In this document: piece after piece, positions 7,303-16,175 of the stretch | Layout: each line of letters opens with the position of its first letter | How positions within the stretch are numbered: the first letter of the stretch is position 1 | Source of the DNA: Loigolactobacillus rennini DSM 20253 | GTDB taxonomy: Bacteria; Bacillota; Bacilli; Lactobacillales; Lactobacillaceae | Assembly (NCBI RefSeq): GCF_001436505.1 | Contig: NZ_AYYI01000006.1 | Span: forward strand, 1-43,098 | Length of the DNA: 43,098 nucleotides | Direction of reading: 5' to 3' | The notes under the pieces: model-generated | Seen by the model: the letters and a program-made list of their open reading frames with translations, nothing else | Database searches by the model: none | What the model was told of the DNA's origin: nothing | Made by a program: the position numbers and the translations under genes

Positions 7303-8931
7303 ATGAAAAATGGTGTTGCAATTTTAAATGATCCATTCTTAAATAAAGGAACAGCTTTTACACCAAAAGAGCGAGAAAAATTAGGTTTAACAGGTTTGTT
7401 ACCACCGCGGGTGCAAACATTATCGGAACAGGCAAAACAAGCCTATCAACAATATCAGTCCAAAACATCTGATTTAGAGAAACGCTTGTTTTTGATGACT
7501 ATTTTTAATACAAACCGCGTTTTATTCTATCAATTGTTTAGCCAACATTTGGTAGAGTTTATGCCAATTGTTTATGACCCTACCATTGCGGAAAACATTG
7601 AACAGTACAGTGAATTATTTGTGCAACCACAAGGTGCCGCTTTTTTGTCAATCGATCAGCCGAAAAGCATTAAAACAACTTTAAAGCAAGCTGCTGCTGG
7701 TCGTCAAATTAAATTAATCGTTGTAACCGATGCTGAAGGCATTTTAGGCATTGGTGATTGGGGAACAAATGGTGTTGATATTGCCGTGGGCAAATTGATG
7801 GTCTATACTGCCGCTGCGGGGATTGATCCAAGTACTGTGTTACCAGTTGTCTTAGATGTTGGGACGAATAATCAGCAATTGTTAAAGGATCCCTTGTATC
7901 TTGGCAATCGGCATCAGCGCATCCAGGGCCAGCAGTACCAACAATTTGTCGATCAATTTGTGCAAGCAGCTACTGATTTATTTCCAGAATTATACTTGCA
8001 TTGGGAAGATTTTGGACGAAATAATGCTGCTAACATTTTGAATCGGTATCAAACTAAAATGACCACCTTTAATGACGATATTCAAGGAACTGGTATTATC
8101 GTTTTGGCCGGTATTTTAGGTGGTCTGCAAATTTCTGGTGAAAAATTCACGGACCAAATTTATCTTTCCTTTGGTGCTGGCACTGCTGGTGCTGGCATCA
8201 CGAAACGCATTTTTGCCGAAATGGTAGAACAAGGGATGTCACCAGAAGAAGCGCGGAAGCATTTTTACTTGGTAGATAAACAAGGATTATTATTTGCGGA
8301 CGATCCAACGCTGACACCGGAGCAAAAACCATTTGCCCGGCAGCGGAATGAATTTTCTGATCCGGACGCGTTAACCAATTTGGAAGCTGTTGTTAAGGCA
8401 GTTCATCCGACCATTTTAGTGGGGACTTCAACGCAACCGGGTACTTTCACAGAAGCTGTTGTTAAAGAAATGGCAGCTCATACAGAGCGGCCAATGATTT
8501 TCCCGTTATCTAATCCGACTAAACTTGCTGAAGCAAAAGCTGAAGATTTGATAAAATGGACATCTGGACGTGCCTTAGTCGCAACCGGTGTACCGGCAGC
8601 AGATGTTCACTATCACGGTGTGACTTATCAAATTGGTCAAGCCAATAATGCTTTGGTTTACCCAGGATTAGGATTGGGTACACTAGCAGCACATGCTAAA
8701 TTACTCAATGATGTGATGATTTCAGCAGCTGCGCATTCATTGGGTGGTATTGTTGATTCAGCACAGCCAGGAGCGGCTGTTTTGCCTCCAGTTTCCAAGT
8801 TAGCAGCCTTTTCTCAAACAGTTGCGCAAGCAGTGGTAAAAAGTGCAGTAAAACAAGGTTTAAATCAGCAGCCAATTCATGATGTGAAAGCTGCAGTAGA
8901 AGCAATGAAGTGGCAACCAGAATATAAGTAG
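7303..8931 (+). CDS. mleS: Malolactic enzyme (L-malate to L-lactate + CO2)
   Basis: A 542-residue NAD- and Mn-dependent enzyme of the malic enzyme family, closely matching malolactic enzymes of Oenococcus and Lactococcus (also called MleA) from the first residues ([15 protein letters not shown]) on. Visible motifs: [44 protein letters not shown], the metal-binding FNDDIQGTG, and the Rossmann GAGTAGAGI. The length equals that of characterised malolactic enzymes (about 540). AAGGGAGTG at 7287-7295 supports the ATG at 7303; a TTG immediately before it is not needed. It forms an operon with the transporter mleP and supplies proton-motive force and acid tolerance by consuming a proton during malate decarboxylation. 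Confidence 0.95.
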   Translation: MKNGVAILNDPFLNKGTAFTPKEREKLGLTGLLPPRVQTLSEQAKQAYQQYQSKTSDLEKRLFLMTIFNTNRVLFYQLFSQHLVEFMPIVYDPTIAENIEQYSELFVQPQGAAFLSIDQPKSIKTTLKQAAAGRQIKLIVVTDAEGILGIGDWGTNGVDIAVGKLMVYTAAAGIDPSTVLPVVLDVGTNNQQLLKDPLYLGNRHQRIQGQQYQQFVDQFVQAATDLFPELYLHWEDFGRNNAANILNRYQTKMTTFNDDIQGTGIIVLAGILGGLQISGEKFTDQIYLSFGAGTAGAGITKRIFAEMVEQGMSPEEARKHFYLVDKQGLLFADDPTLTPEQKPFARQRNEFSDPDALTNLEAVVKAVHPTILVGTSTQPGTFTEAVVKEMAAHTERPMIFPLSNPTKLAEAKAEDLIKWTSGRALVATGVPAADVHYHGVTYQIGQANNALVYPGLGLGTLAAHAKLLNDVMISAAAHSLGGIVDSAQPGAAVLPPVSKLAAFSQTVAQAVVKSAVKQGLNQQPIHDVKAAVEAMKWQPEYK

Positions 8932-8943
8932 TGAGGTGCAAGT

Positions 8944-9903
8944 ATGACTGCGTTTGTAACATCAATCGAAAGTGTTGTTGAAATTATTTTGGTCATTGCG
9001 TTAGGCTTTTATTTGCGCAAAAAAAATAAATTCGATGATCAATTTAAAACTAGTATTTCTTTTTTAATTATGAATATTGCGTTACCTGCGTCCATTTTTT
9101 CATCAGTTTTAAAGTATCTGACGCGAGAAAAGTTAATTGGTCTGTCCAGCGGTCTTTTATACGCTTCCGGTAGTTTCATTATCGGTTATATTATTGCTTG
9201 GGTATTGACCAAATTATTGCACGTACGGCCTGGGCGCCGGGGGACTTTTATTAATATGTTCGTCAACGCTAACACCATTTTTATTGGCCTGCCTTTAAAC
9301 TTAGCACTTTTTGGAGAAGCCAGCATGCCTTACTTTTTAATTTACTATGTGCTAAATACGGTATCTACTTGGGCAATTGGCGTTTTCTTCATCACTAATG
9401 ATGATCCAACAAAGGATAAAAGTACGGCTAAATTTAACTGGCGTAAACTATTACCAGCACCATTAGTAGGCTTTTTAGTTGCTTTAGTCTTCTTATTGTT
9501 GGCAATTCCAGTACCAAACTGGGTTAATAGTACGTTAACCATGGTCGGTGGTATTGTTACGCCGATGTCGTTAATTTATATTGGCATTGTGTTAGCAGAT
9601 GCTGGGTTAGCTTCGATCCACTTTGATCGAGATACAATTTGGGCATTATTAGGCCGGTTTATTTTCACACCGGCTGTCATGATCGGTATTTTAATGTTAG
9701 CCACGCATGGTGGTGCGCAAATTCCTAATTTGGAATCTAGCACTTTAATTATTCAAGCGGCAGCACCTGGATTAGCAGTTTTGCCAATTCTGGCTGGACA
9801 AGCGCATGGTGATGTGGAATATGCAACAAATGTTGTCACCACAAGTACCGTTTTGTTTGTTGTTGTCGTACCAATTTTAATGCAATTAGTTCAATTAGTT
9901 TAA
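8944..9903 (+). CDS. mleP: AEC-family malate transporter MleP
   Basis: A 319-residue integral membrane protein of the auxin efflux carrier family, with about ten membrane segments in two halves. The NANTIFIGLPLNLALFGEASMP segment (about 109-130, split here only for description) is the family hallmark, repeated in the second AEC gene at 14416. It starts 12 bases after mleS with GAGGTG at 8933-8938, so it is the malate/lactate carrier of the malolactic operon. A terminator follows. The substrate is inferred from the operon. Confidence 0.88.
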   Translation: MTAFVTSIESVVEIILVIALGFYLRKKNKFDDQFKTSISFLIMNIALPASIFSSVLKYLTREKLIGLSSGLLYASGSFIIGYIIAWVLTKLLHVRPGRRGTFINMFVNANTIFIGLPLNLALFGEASMPYFLIYYVLNTVSTWAIGVFFITNDDPTKDKSTAKFNWRKLLPAPLVGFLVALVFLLLAIPVPNWVNSTLTMVGGIVTPMSLIYIGIVLADAGLASIHFDRDTIWALLGRFIFTPAVMIGILMLATHGGAQIPNLESSTLIIQAAAPGLAVLPILAGQAHGDVEYATNVVTTSTVLFVVVVPILMQLVQLV

Positions 9904-9913
9904 AACGATTGAC

Positions 9914-9958
9914 GTCTCGTAATCATTTAGTAATAACTGATGATTGCGAGACATTTTT
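9914..9958 (+). terminator. Terminator of mleS-mleP
   Basis: The stem GTCTCGTAATCAT (9914-9926) pairs with ATGATTGCGAGAC (9940-9952) with one G-U pair; ATTTTT follows. Confidence 0.9.
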
Positions 9959-10000
9959 AATTTGAATTCTTAATAAAAAGTCAAGTTCTGTATCAGTGAC

Positions 10001-10029
10001 TTGTTTATCCCGATTAGGCTTATTATAAT
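10001..10029 (+). promoter_or_regulatory. Promoter of fabH-accBCDA
   Basis: TTGTTT (10001-10006), 17-base spacer and TATAAT (10024-10029), 47 bases before the fabH ATG. No FabT-like palindrome was recognised around it. Confidence 0.7.
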
Positions 10030-10076
10030 TAATTTGTTTAGAAAAAATTATACGTTGTAGGTAAGGAGCTTAGTTC

Positions 10077-11051
10077 ATGTCAAATCATGTCACGCTTGCG
10101 GCAAGTGCTAAATATGTTCCAACGCATGTCATCACAAATGCGGCATTAAGTCAGTTAATGCCGACTAGCGACCAGTGGATTCAAAGTCACACCGGCATCA
10201 AGACCCGGCACATTGCGCTAGGGGAAAACACGTCTGAGCTAGCTGGCAAAGTTGCACAACGACTGTTAAAGCAAAGTGGCATTGCCGCTGAAGCCATTGA
10301 TTTAATTATTGTGTCAACCATTACCCCAGATTACTTGACACCAGCAACAGCTTGCCTAGTTCAAGATAAAATTGGTGCTGTCAATGCCATGGCATTTGAT
10401 GTTAGTGCGGCCTGTGCGGGATTTATTTTTGCAGCAGATACTGCAGAAAAGTTTTTGCGTCAAGGTAAATTTAAACACGCGTTGGTGATTAGTGCTGAAA
10501 CTAACAGTAAAATGTTGGATTGGCAAGATCGAACCACAGCAGTTTTCTTTGGTGATGGTGCTGGGGGTGTCTTGTTATCGCAAACGCAAGTTGCAGAAAA
10601 AGAGAGTTTTATCGCTAGCCGTGTCCAAAATGACGGGCGGCGCCATGATGTGATTGAAAGTGGTGGTGTTGCACCTTTAACACAAGTGACGACGCCGCAT
10701 AAACCGATGATCGCTCCTTTTACCATGCAAGGACGGGCTGTCTTTGAATTTGCAACGACCACCGTACCGCAGCAAATCTTAACGTTGCTAAAAGCTAATC
10801 ATTTGACGCCGGATGACGTCGATCTGTTTATTTGCCATCAAGCAAATTTACGGATTATTGAAAAAATTGCGGCAACTTTAAAGCAACCCATGACGAAATT
10901 TCCTGTCAATGTTACACGTTATGGTAATACATCTTCTGCTGGTGTACCAATGGCTTTAGCGGAAGCTTATCCTAATGCAAAAGGTAAATTGGCAGTTTTA
11001 GCAGGCTTTGGTGGTGGCTTAGCTTATGGTAGTCTGTTAATGCGATTATAG
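10077..11051 (+). CDS. fabH: Beta-ketoacyl-ACP synthase III (FabH)
   Basis: A 324-residue thiolase-fold enzyme that condenses an acyl-CoA with malonyl-ACP to start fatty acid synthesis. The catalytic triad is complete: Cys113 in VSAACAGF, His254 in ICHQANLRI and Asn284 in RYGNTSSAG. The length matches the family (317-330). AAGGAG at 10063-10068 supports the start. It opens a five-gene operon with the four acetyl-CoA carboxylase subunits, but acpP, fabD, fabG, fabF, fabZ and fabI, which normally accompany them in lactobacilli, are absent. It may therefore be a second, specialised initiation set, or a remnant of a split fab cluster. Confidence 0.93.
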   Translation: MSNHVTLAASAKYVPTHVITNAALSQLMPTSDQWIQSHTGIKTRHIALGENTSELAGKVAQRLLKQSGIAAEAIDLIIVSTITPDYLTPATACLVQDKIGAVNAMAFDVSAACAGFIFAADTAEKFLRQGKFKHALVISAETNSKMLDWQDRTTAVFFGDGAGGVLLSQTQVAEKESFIASRVQNDGRRHDVIESGGVAPLTQVTTPHKPMIAPFTMQGRAVFEFATTTVPQQILTLLKANHLTPDDVDLFICHQANLRIIEKIAATLKQPMTKFPVNVTRYGNTSSAGVPMALAEAYPNAKGKLAVLAGFGGGLAYGSLLMRL

Positions 11052-11065
11052 AAAGAGGATTTGGG

Positions 11066-11461
11066 ATGGACAAAAAACACATTGCTGATTTATTAGCCGT
11101 TTTAGATAAGAGCAATTTTGATGATATTGAATTGCGCGATGCTGATCTGTACTTACATGTACGCCGGGGGGAAGTAGCACATGCACCGGCTACCAAACCA
11201 GCTGCTGTTCGACCAACAAATGGTAAAGTGGTAAAAAGCCCGATGGTAGGAATTGTTCATTTGTTAGATGATGCAAAAAAGCCTTTTGTGGAAGTGGGGC
11301 AAACAGTAAAACCGGGTACAACTTTAGCACAGATTGAAAGTATGAAGTTGTTTAATGATATTACTAGTCCAGTGGCGGGCACGGTGGCTGCCATTCATGT
11401 GAGTGATAAGCAAACCGTGGCGTATGCCACACCATTATTTGAGATTACTGAGGCAGACTAA
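11066..11461 (+). CDS. accB: Biotin carboxyl carrier protein of acetyl-CoA carboxylase
   Basis: A 131-residue carrier with an N-terminal segment (1-35), a short Ala/Pro-rich linker (36-52) and a C-terminal biotinyl domain (53-131). The biotinylation site is ESMKL with Lys94 (the family norm is EAMKM; ESMK is common in lactic acid bacteria). It carries CO2 from AccC to the AccAD transferase. AGAGGA precedes the ATG; the stop TAATG overlaps the accC start. Confidence 0.93.
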   Translation: MDKKHIADLLAVLDKSNFDDIELRDADLYLHVRRGEVAHAPATKPAAVRPTNGKVVKSPMVGIVHLLDDAKKPFVEVGQTVKPGTTLAQIESMKLFNDITSPVAGTVAAIHVSDKQTVAYATPLFEITEAD

Positions 11462-12786
11462 TGTTTAGAAAAATTTTGATCGCGAATCGTGGTGAAGTAG
11501 CACTACGGATCATTCGCGCTTGTCAACAATTGAAGATCGCTACTGTTGCTGTTTATGCGCAAGCAGAGCAACATAGTTTATTTGTCCAACAAGCAGATGA
11601 AGCGTATTGTGTAGGTCCAGACACTGCGCAATCTAGTTATTTAAACCGAGAAGGTATCTTGATGACAGCATTGCTCAGTGGCGCAGATGCAATTCATCCG
11701 GGTTATGGTTTTCTAGCTGAGGACGCCGTGTTTGCTCAGATGTGTGCCGAATGCGGCTTGACGTTTATCGGACCAAAAGCATCAGTTATTGAATTATTGG
11801 CAGATAAAGCTGCGGCAAAAAAGTTTGCCCGTCAACAAGGCGTCCCTGTAATTCCTGGTGGCATGCAGTTGAAAAATGAACAAGATCTACGAACCAAAGC
11901 CAAACAATTGGGCTATCCTGTGATGTTGAAAGCCAATTTTGGTGGTGGTGGTAAAGGTATGCGCGTTTTGGCATCAGACCACGAACTGCGCCATCAATAT
12001 CACCTGATTCAAGAAGAAGCGCGCCAAGCCTTTTTAAATGATGCGGTTTATTTAGAAAAATATTTACCCCATGCTCGGCACATTGAAGTTCAGATTTTAC
12101 AAGATCATAATGGACATCTGCAAATTTTAGGGGACCGTGAGTGTAGTTTACAGCGTCACCATCAAAAAGTTGTCGAAGAAAGTCCGGCGGCTATTTTGCA
12201 GCCACAGCAACGGCAAACGCTTTATCAATTGGCGCAGCGGTTAATGGCTGGCTTAGCCTATACTGGTTTAGGGACTTTGGAATTTTTATTTACTGGGCAG
12301 CAGTTTTATTTTCTGGAGATGAATACTCGACTACAGGTCGAACATGCTGTAACAGAAATGACAACTGGCGCGGATTTGGTCACAACACAAATTCAAGTTG
12401 CAGCTGGTAAAACCGTACAACCTAAAATTGCAACTTTTAAGGGCCATGCCATTGAAGTCCGGCTCAATGCGCAACCACAGGAAAATTTGTTAGCTACAGG
12501 TCAATTAACGAAGTTCCGTTTATTTACTGGTGCACGTGTTGAAACTGGGTATCGTGAAGGTGATCAGATATTACCTTATTATGATGCATTAATTGCAAAA
12601 ATTTTGGTTAAGCAGCCTACCCGGTTACAAGCCGTTACTAAAATGCAATGTTGTTTACAACGAGTACAAATCAGCGGTATTGGGACTAATTTGCCTTTGT
12701 TAAAGCAAATTATGGGTTTGCCTAGTTATCGGGCTAATTTAGTTGATATCCACTTTTTGGCCCACTTGGTAGGTGATGCACAATGA
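11461..12786 (+). CDS. accC: Biotin carboxylase subunit of acetyl-CoA carboxylase
   Basis: A 441-residue ATP-grasp enzyme that carboxylates biotin on AccB using ATP and bicarbonate. Motifs: KILIANRGEVALRIIRA at the N-terminus, HPGYGFLAED, the glycine-rich GGGGKGMRV loop, EKYLPHARHIEVQ and MNTRLQVEHAVTE near residue 290 (Ala replaces the usual Pro of QVEHPVTE). About ten residues shorter than E. coli AccC. One-base overlap with accB and ATGA overlap with accD show tight coupling. Confidence 0.94.
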   Translation: MFRKILIANRGEVALRIIRACQQLKIATVAVYAQAEQHSLFVQQADEAYCVGPDTAQSSYLNREGILMTALLSGADAIHPGYGFLAEDAVFAQMCAECGLTFIGPKASVIELLADKAAAKKFARQQGVPVIPGGMQLKNEQDLRTKAKQLGYPVMLKANFGGGGKGMRVLASDHELRHQYHLIQEEARQAFLNDAVYLEKYLPHARHIEVQILQDHNGHLQILGDRECSLQRHHQKVVEESPAAILQPQQRQTLYQLAQRLMAGLAYTGLGTLEFLFTGQQFYFLEMNTRLQVEHAVTEMTTGADLVTTQIQVAAGKTVQPKIATFKGHAIEVRLNAQPQENLLATGQLTKFRLFTGARVETGYREGDQILPYYDALIAKILVKQPTRLQAVTKMQCCLQRVQISGIGTNLPLLKQIMGLPSYRANLVDIHFLAHLVGDAQ

Positions 12787-13562
12787 GTCACTTCCCTAAA
12801 AAGGGATTATGGCAACAGTGCCCGCGCTGTCATCGGCACGTTCATCGATTAGAGTGGGGTCAGTTGCGAATTTGTCCTTATTGTGGTTATTATTTAAGAT
12901 TAACAGCCAAACAACGAATTCAACAATTAACTACTGGAAACGATTTTATTAGATTACCAAAACTTGCGGAACACACAGTACCATTTACTTTTCCTGGCTA
13001 TCAGCAAAAATTAGCACAAGCACGAGAAAAAACCGGTTTAAAAGAAGCTTTTGTTGCGGGACAGGCACAATTGGCAGGTGCTACGTTTATCTTAGGTGTA
13101 ATGGATAGCCATTTTATGATGGGAACATTGAATATTGTGGTCGGTGCACGACTGCGACAAGCTATTGAAACAGCTAAGCAACGAAAACTACCTTTGATTT
13201 TGGTCATTGCATCTGGTGGTGCACGCATGCAAGAAGGTATTTTATCTTTATTGCAGATGAATACTGTTTTGGCGGCTTATGACGCGTTAAATGCAGCTGG
13301 ATTGTTTACTTTAAACATTTTAACTGATCCGACTATGGGTGGTGTTAGTGCTAGTTTTGCCTTTGCGGCAGATATTGTATTAGCAGAAGCTGGGGCAACT
13401 ATTGGTTTTGCTGGCAAACGGGTAATTGAAGCAACTAGTCACGAAGTGCTGCCTACTGATTTTCAAACGGCAGATAGTTTATACCGACAAGGTCAACTTG
13501 ACGCAGTCGTTCAACGTTCAAATTTAACGGCAGTCGTCAGTCAGCTGCTCAGATTACATTAA
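12783..13562 (+). CDS. accD: Acetyl-CoA carboxylase carboxyltransferase subunit beta
   Basis: A 259-residue subunit of the carboxyltransferase that moves CO2 from biotin to acetyl-CoA. An N-terminal four-cysteine zinc finger is intact (CPRC at 14-17 and CPYC at 32-35), followed by the crotonase-fold domain with SGGARMQEG and TDPTMGGVSASFA, the usual oxyanion and acyl-CoA loops. Shorter than E. coli AccD (304) but normal for lactobacilli. Overlaps accC by four bases. Confidence 0.94.
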   Translation: MSHFPKKGLWQQCPRCHRHVHRLEWGQLRICPYCGYYLRLTAKQRIQQLTTGNDFIRLPKLAEHTVPFTFPGYQQKLAQAREKTGLKEAFVAGQAQLAGATFILGVMDSHFMMGTLNIVVGARLRQAIETAKQRKLPLILVIASGGARMQEGILSLLQMNTVLAAYDALNAAGLFTLNILTDPTMGGVSASFAFAADIVLAEAGATIGFAGKRVIEATSHEVLPTDFQTADSLYRQGQLDAVVQRSNLTAVVSQLLRLH

Positions 13563-13575
13563 GAGGAATTAAGTT

Positions 13576-14334
13576 ATGTTAAAAGACCAATTAAAACAAA
13601 TACGTTCGTCTAAGCGATTAAGTGCTGCAACCGTAATTACTGCATTAACGACGGATTTTTTTGCGCTCCACGGTGATGGGTATCAAGGCGATGATCCTGC
13701 AGTAACAGTTGGCTTTGGCCGCTTTATGCGGCAAACTGTTTTGATGATTGGTGTCAATCGGGGCGCGACCATTCAGCAACGCTTGGCCTATCATTTTGGG
13801 GCGGTTAGTCCAGCAGGTTACCGGAAAGTAAACCGTGGCTTGAAACAAGCCGCTAAGTTTCATTGGCCAGTTATTTCATTAATTAATATGCCCGGTGCGG
13901 CAGCAGACGTTGCAGCTGAACGTACTGGACAAAGCCAGGCAATTGCAGCGACCATTCGCCAAATGGGGCAATTACCTGTTCCTAATATCGCTGTCTTTTT
14001 GGGTGAAGGTCAAAGTGGTGGTGCATTGGCTTTGGCAAACTGTAATCGGATTTTAATGTTGGGAAATAGTTTGTATTCAGTGGCTTCACCGGAAGCGGTG
14101 CAAGCAATTTTGAAAAATCGGCGACAGGAACTAACTGCCTATTTACCGATGACTGCGCCGCAGCTACTGAAATTAGGGTTGGCAGATCAGGTGATTACTG
14201 AAGATCAGCACACAGTGCAACGGCTGCAACGAGCATTGACGACACAATTGACGGAGCTACAAACCTGGTCGCCTGCTAAGCTTAAGCAACAACGTCAAGC
14301 TAAATATTTAGCTTTAGTGGCACCATCGGATTAA
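13576..14334 (+). CDS. accA: Acetyl-CoA carboxylase carboxyltransferase subunit alpha
   Basis: A 252-residue partner of AccD. The crotonase fold shows INMPGAAADVAAERTGQSQAIA (positions about 97-118) and GEGQSGGALALA, the CoA and oxyanion loops of the alpha subunit. It lacks the long N-terminal extension of E. coli AccA (319), as is usual in this group. AGAGGAATT precedes the ATG at 13576. Last gene of the operon; the palindromic AATTTTTTAAAAAATT after the stop (14341-14356) is not a convincing terminator. Confidence 0.92.
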   Translation: MLKDQLKQIRSSKRLSAATVITALTTDFFALHGDGYQGDDPAVTVGFGRFMRQTVLMIGVNRGATIQQRLAYHFGAVSPAGYRKVNRGLKQAAKFHWPVISLINMPGAAADVAAERTGQSQAIAATIRQMGQLPVPNIAVFLGEGQSGGALALANCNRILMLGNSLYSVASPEAVQAILKNRRQELTAYLPMTAPQLLKLGLADQVITEDQHTVQRLQRALTTQLTELQTWSPAKLKQQRQAKYLALVAPSD

Positions 14335-14377
14335 AGCCGCAATTTTTTAAAAAATTTTATTGAAAAGCCTGTGAAAA

Positions 14378-14386
14378 TGTTATACT
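14378..14386 (+). promoter_or_regulatory. Extended -10 promoter before the second AEC gene
   Basis: TGTTATACT reads as an extended -10 element (TGn plus TATACT). TTGAAA lies upstream but at a short spacing of about 15 bases. This suggests that the transporter can be transcribed apart from accA. Confidence 0.4.
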
Positions 14387-14415
14387 GATAAGTATTACAG
14401 GGTAGGTGTCATTTG

Positions 14416-15354
14416 ATGAGTGTCTTTTTAGACAGTATTAGCGGGGTACTGGTTATTTTAGTGATGGTCTTAGTTGGCTATTTTTTGGCTCGTGCTGGCT
14501 GGTTTGATGATCATAGTAGTCGGTTGATTGCCCGGTTAGTGACACAAGTTGCATTACCATGCTATATGTTAGATACAATCACTAAAAATTTTACTGCAAC
14601 GGAATTAAGCCAGCTACTACCAAATTTAAAATTTCCAGTGGTCTCTATGTTGATTCTATTCGGTATTTCTGTTGCGGCTGCTCGGCTATTACAAATTCGT
14701 CATAATCGTCGCGGTCTATTTGAATCAATGTTTTTTAATTCTAATACAGTCTTTATTGGCTTGCCAATTAACATGGCGTTGTTTGGCGCTAAAAGTGTTC
14801 CTTACGTGTTAGTTTATTACATGGCAAACACAACTTTCTTTTGGACTTTAGGGGTTTATCTAATTAAACGGGATGGTTGGCAAACAGCAAAATTTAATTG
14901 GCTAACGACGCTTAAAAAGATTTTTTCGCCGCCGTTATTAGGTTTTTTATTAGCGGTTGTGCTAGTTTTATTACGAATTCAGCTACCTAAATTTTTGCTT
15001 TCTGATTTCAATTATATTGGTAGTTTAACCATTCCTTTATCAATGATTTTTATTGGCATTGCTATTGCTGGTGCAGGTGTTAAACAATTACGATTTGATC
15101 GCTATACGATTGGGATTTTAGTTGGTCGTTTTATCTTACCGCCACTTTTAATGAGTGCGTTAGTGTTGCCAGCAGCTGTGCCTGCACTGATGAAGCAAGT
15201 TTTTATTTTGCAATCAGCCATGCCAGTGATGACCAACGCGCCTGTTGTTGCCAAGCTGTATGGTGCAGATGCTGATTATGCTGCTTTAATGGTAACAGCG
15301 TCTACTTTATTAAGTTTACTTGTGATTCCAATTTTAATGACCATTTTACGTTGA
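14416..15354 (+). CDS. AEC-family transporter, second copy
   Basis: A 312-residue membrane protein of the auxin efflux carrier family, with about ten membrane segments. It shares with mleP the segment FxNSNTVFIGLPINMALFGAK and YVLVYYMANT, and has the same two-half architecture, but the proteins are otherwise clearly different. AEC carriers in lactic acid bacteria move malate, lactate, citrate or malonate. Located directly after accA, 82 bases downstream with its own -10. The ATG at 14416 fits GGTAGGTG at 14401-14408. Substrate unknown. Confidence 0.82.
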   Translation: MSVFLDSISGVLVILVMVLVGYFLARAGWFDDHSSRLIARLVTQVALPCYMLDTITKNFTATELSQLLPNLKFPVVSMLILFGISVAAARLLQIRHNRRGLFESMFFNSNTVFIGLPINMALFGAKSVPYVLVYYMANTTFFWTLGVYLIKRDGWQTAKFNWLTTLKKIFSPPLLGFLLAVVLVLLRIQLPKFLLSDFNYIGSLTIPLSMIFIGIAIAGAGVKQLRFDRYTIGILVGRFILPPLLMSALVLPAAVPALMKQVFILQSAMPVMTNAPVVAKLYGADADYAALMVTASTLLSLLVIPILMTILR

Positions 15355-15400
15355 TGATTAAGTTTAAGATGATATAGATGATAAGTTGAGGAGGAACAAA

Positions 15401-16072
15401 ATGGCACAGCTGGTTTTATTACGACATGGACAAAGCCAAGCAAATCAAGATAATGTGTACACCGGTTGGTCAGATGTCCCATTAACCACACACGGTGCGA
15501 CGGAAGCAAGACAAGCAGGAAAATGTTTGGCTGGCTATCATTTTAACTTCACCGCTGTGCACACTTCGGTTTTACAGCGAGCTATTATCACTGCTAATAT
15601 TGTGATGGCTGAATTAGATATCAGCGATTTGCCTCTATACAAAACTTGGCGTTTAAATGAACGGCATTATGGTGCTTTGCGGGGGCAAAATAAAGCAGTA
15701 ACGCGTAAACTATTTGGCCCTAAGCAAGTGGCATTGTGGCGTCGTAGTTACCGGACAGTTCCACCTAAATTAGCGCATCCTGATCATGACCGGCGTTATA
15801 CGCGTTTGGGTTATGAGTTTGAGCCGTTAGCAGAGAGTTTGGAAATGGCCTTAGCCCGGTTGGTACCATATTGGGTGGATCATGTTGGTCCACAATTAAT
15901 TGATGGTCATGATCAGTTGATTGTCGCGCATGGGAGTACTATCCGCGCATTAATTAAGTATTTAGAAGGCATATCAGATCAAGACATCGATAAAGTTGAG
16001 GTGGCTAACGGACAGCCGATTGTTTATACACTAGATCGCCGCTTACAAATTAAAGATAAGCTTGTTTTATAA
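15401..16072 (+). CDS. gpmA: 2,3-bisphosphoglycerate-dependent phosphoglycerate mutase (paralogue)
   Basis: A 223-residue histidine phosphatase-family enzyme. Catalytic residues: His in LLRHGQS (phosphorylated), Glu in [13 protein letters not shown], and His in [12 protein letters not shown]. The length and the LNERHYG and EGISD motifs place it with glycolytic dPGMs, though it is more divergent than typical LAB GpmA (for example [11 protein letters not shown] in place of the usual IPTG segment). The ATG at 15401 follows GAGGAGG, the ideal ribosome site; an upstream TTG is inside that site. It may be a secondary mutase copy. Confidence 0.82.
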   Translation: MAQLVLLRHGQSQANQDNVYTGWSDVPLTTHGATEARQAGKCLAGYHFNFTAVHTSVLQRAIITANIVMAELDISDLPLYKTWRLNERHYGALRGQNKAVTRKLFGPKQVALWRRSYRTVPPKLAHPDHDRRYTRLGYEFEPLAESLEMALARLVPYWVDHVGPQLIDGHDQLIVAHGSTIRALIKYLEGISDQDIDKVEVANGQPIVYTLDRRLQIKDKLVL

Positions 16073-16090
16073 TGATTGGGATTTGATAAA

Positions 16091-16134
16091 AACAGCCGAC
16101 CGATTTCATTGTCCAAATGAATCGGTCGGCTGTT
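16091..16134. terminator. Bidirectional terminator between gpmA and pepC
   Basis: A 14-base-pair stem, AACAGCCGACCGAT (16091-16104) with ATCGGTCGGCTGTT (16121-16134), extended by TCATT/AATGA with a bulge. The T-run is better on the minus strand (GTTTTTATC), so it mainly serves pepC. Confidence 0.85.
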
Positions 16135-16175
16135 GCAATTTCAGTTATTAGTTTTTACACGAAGTGAATATCTTT

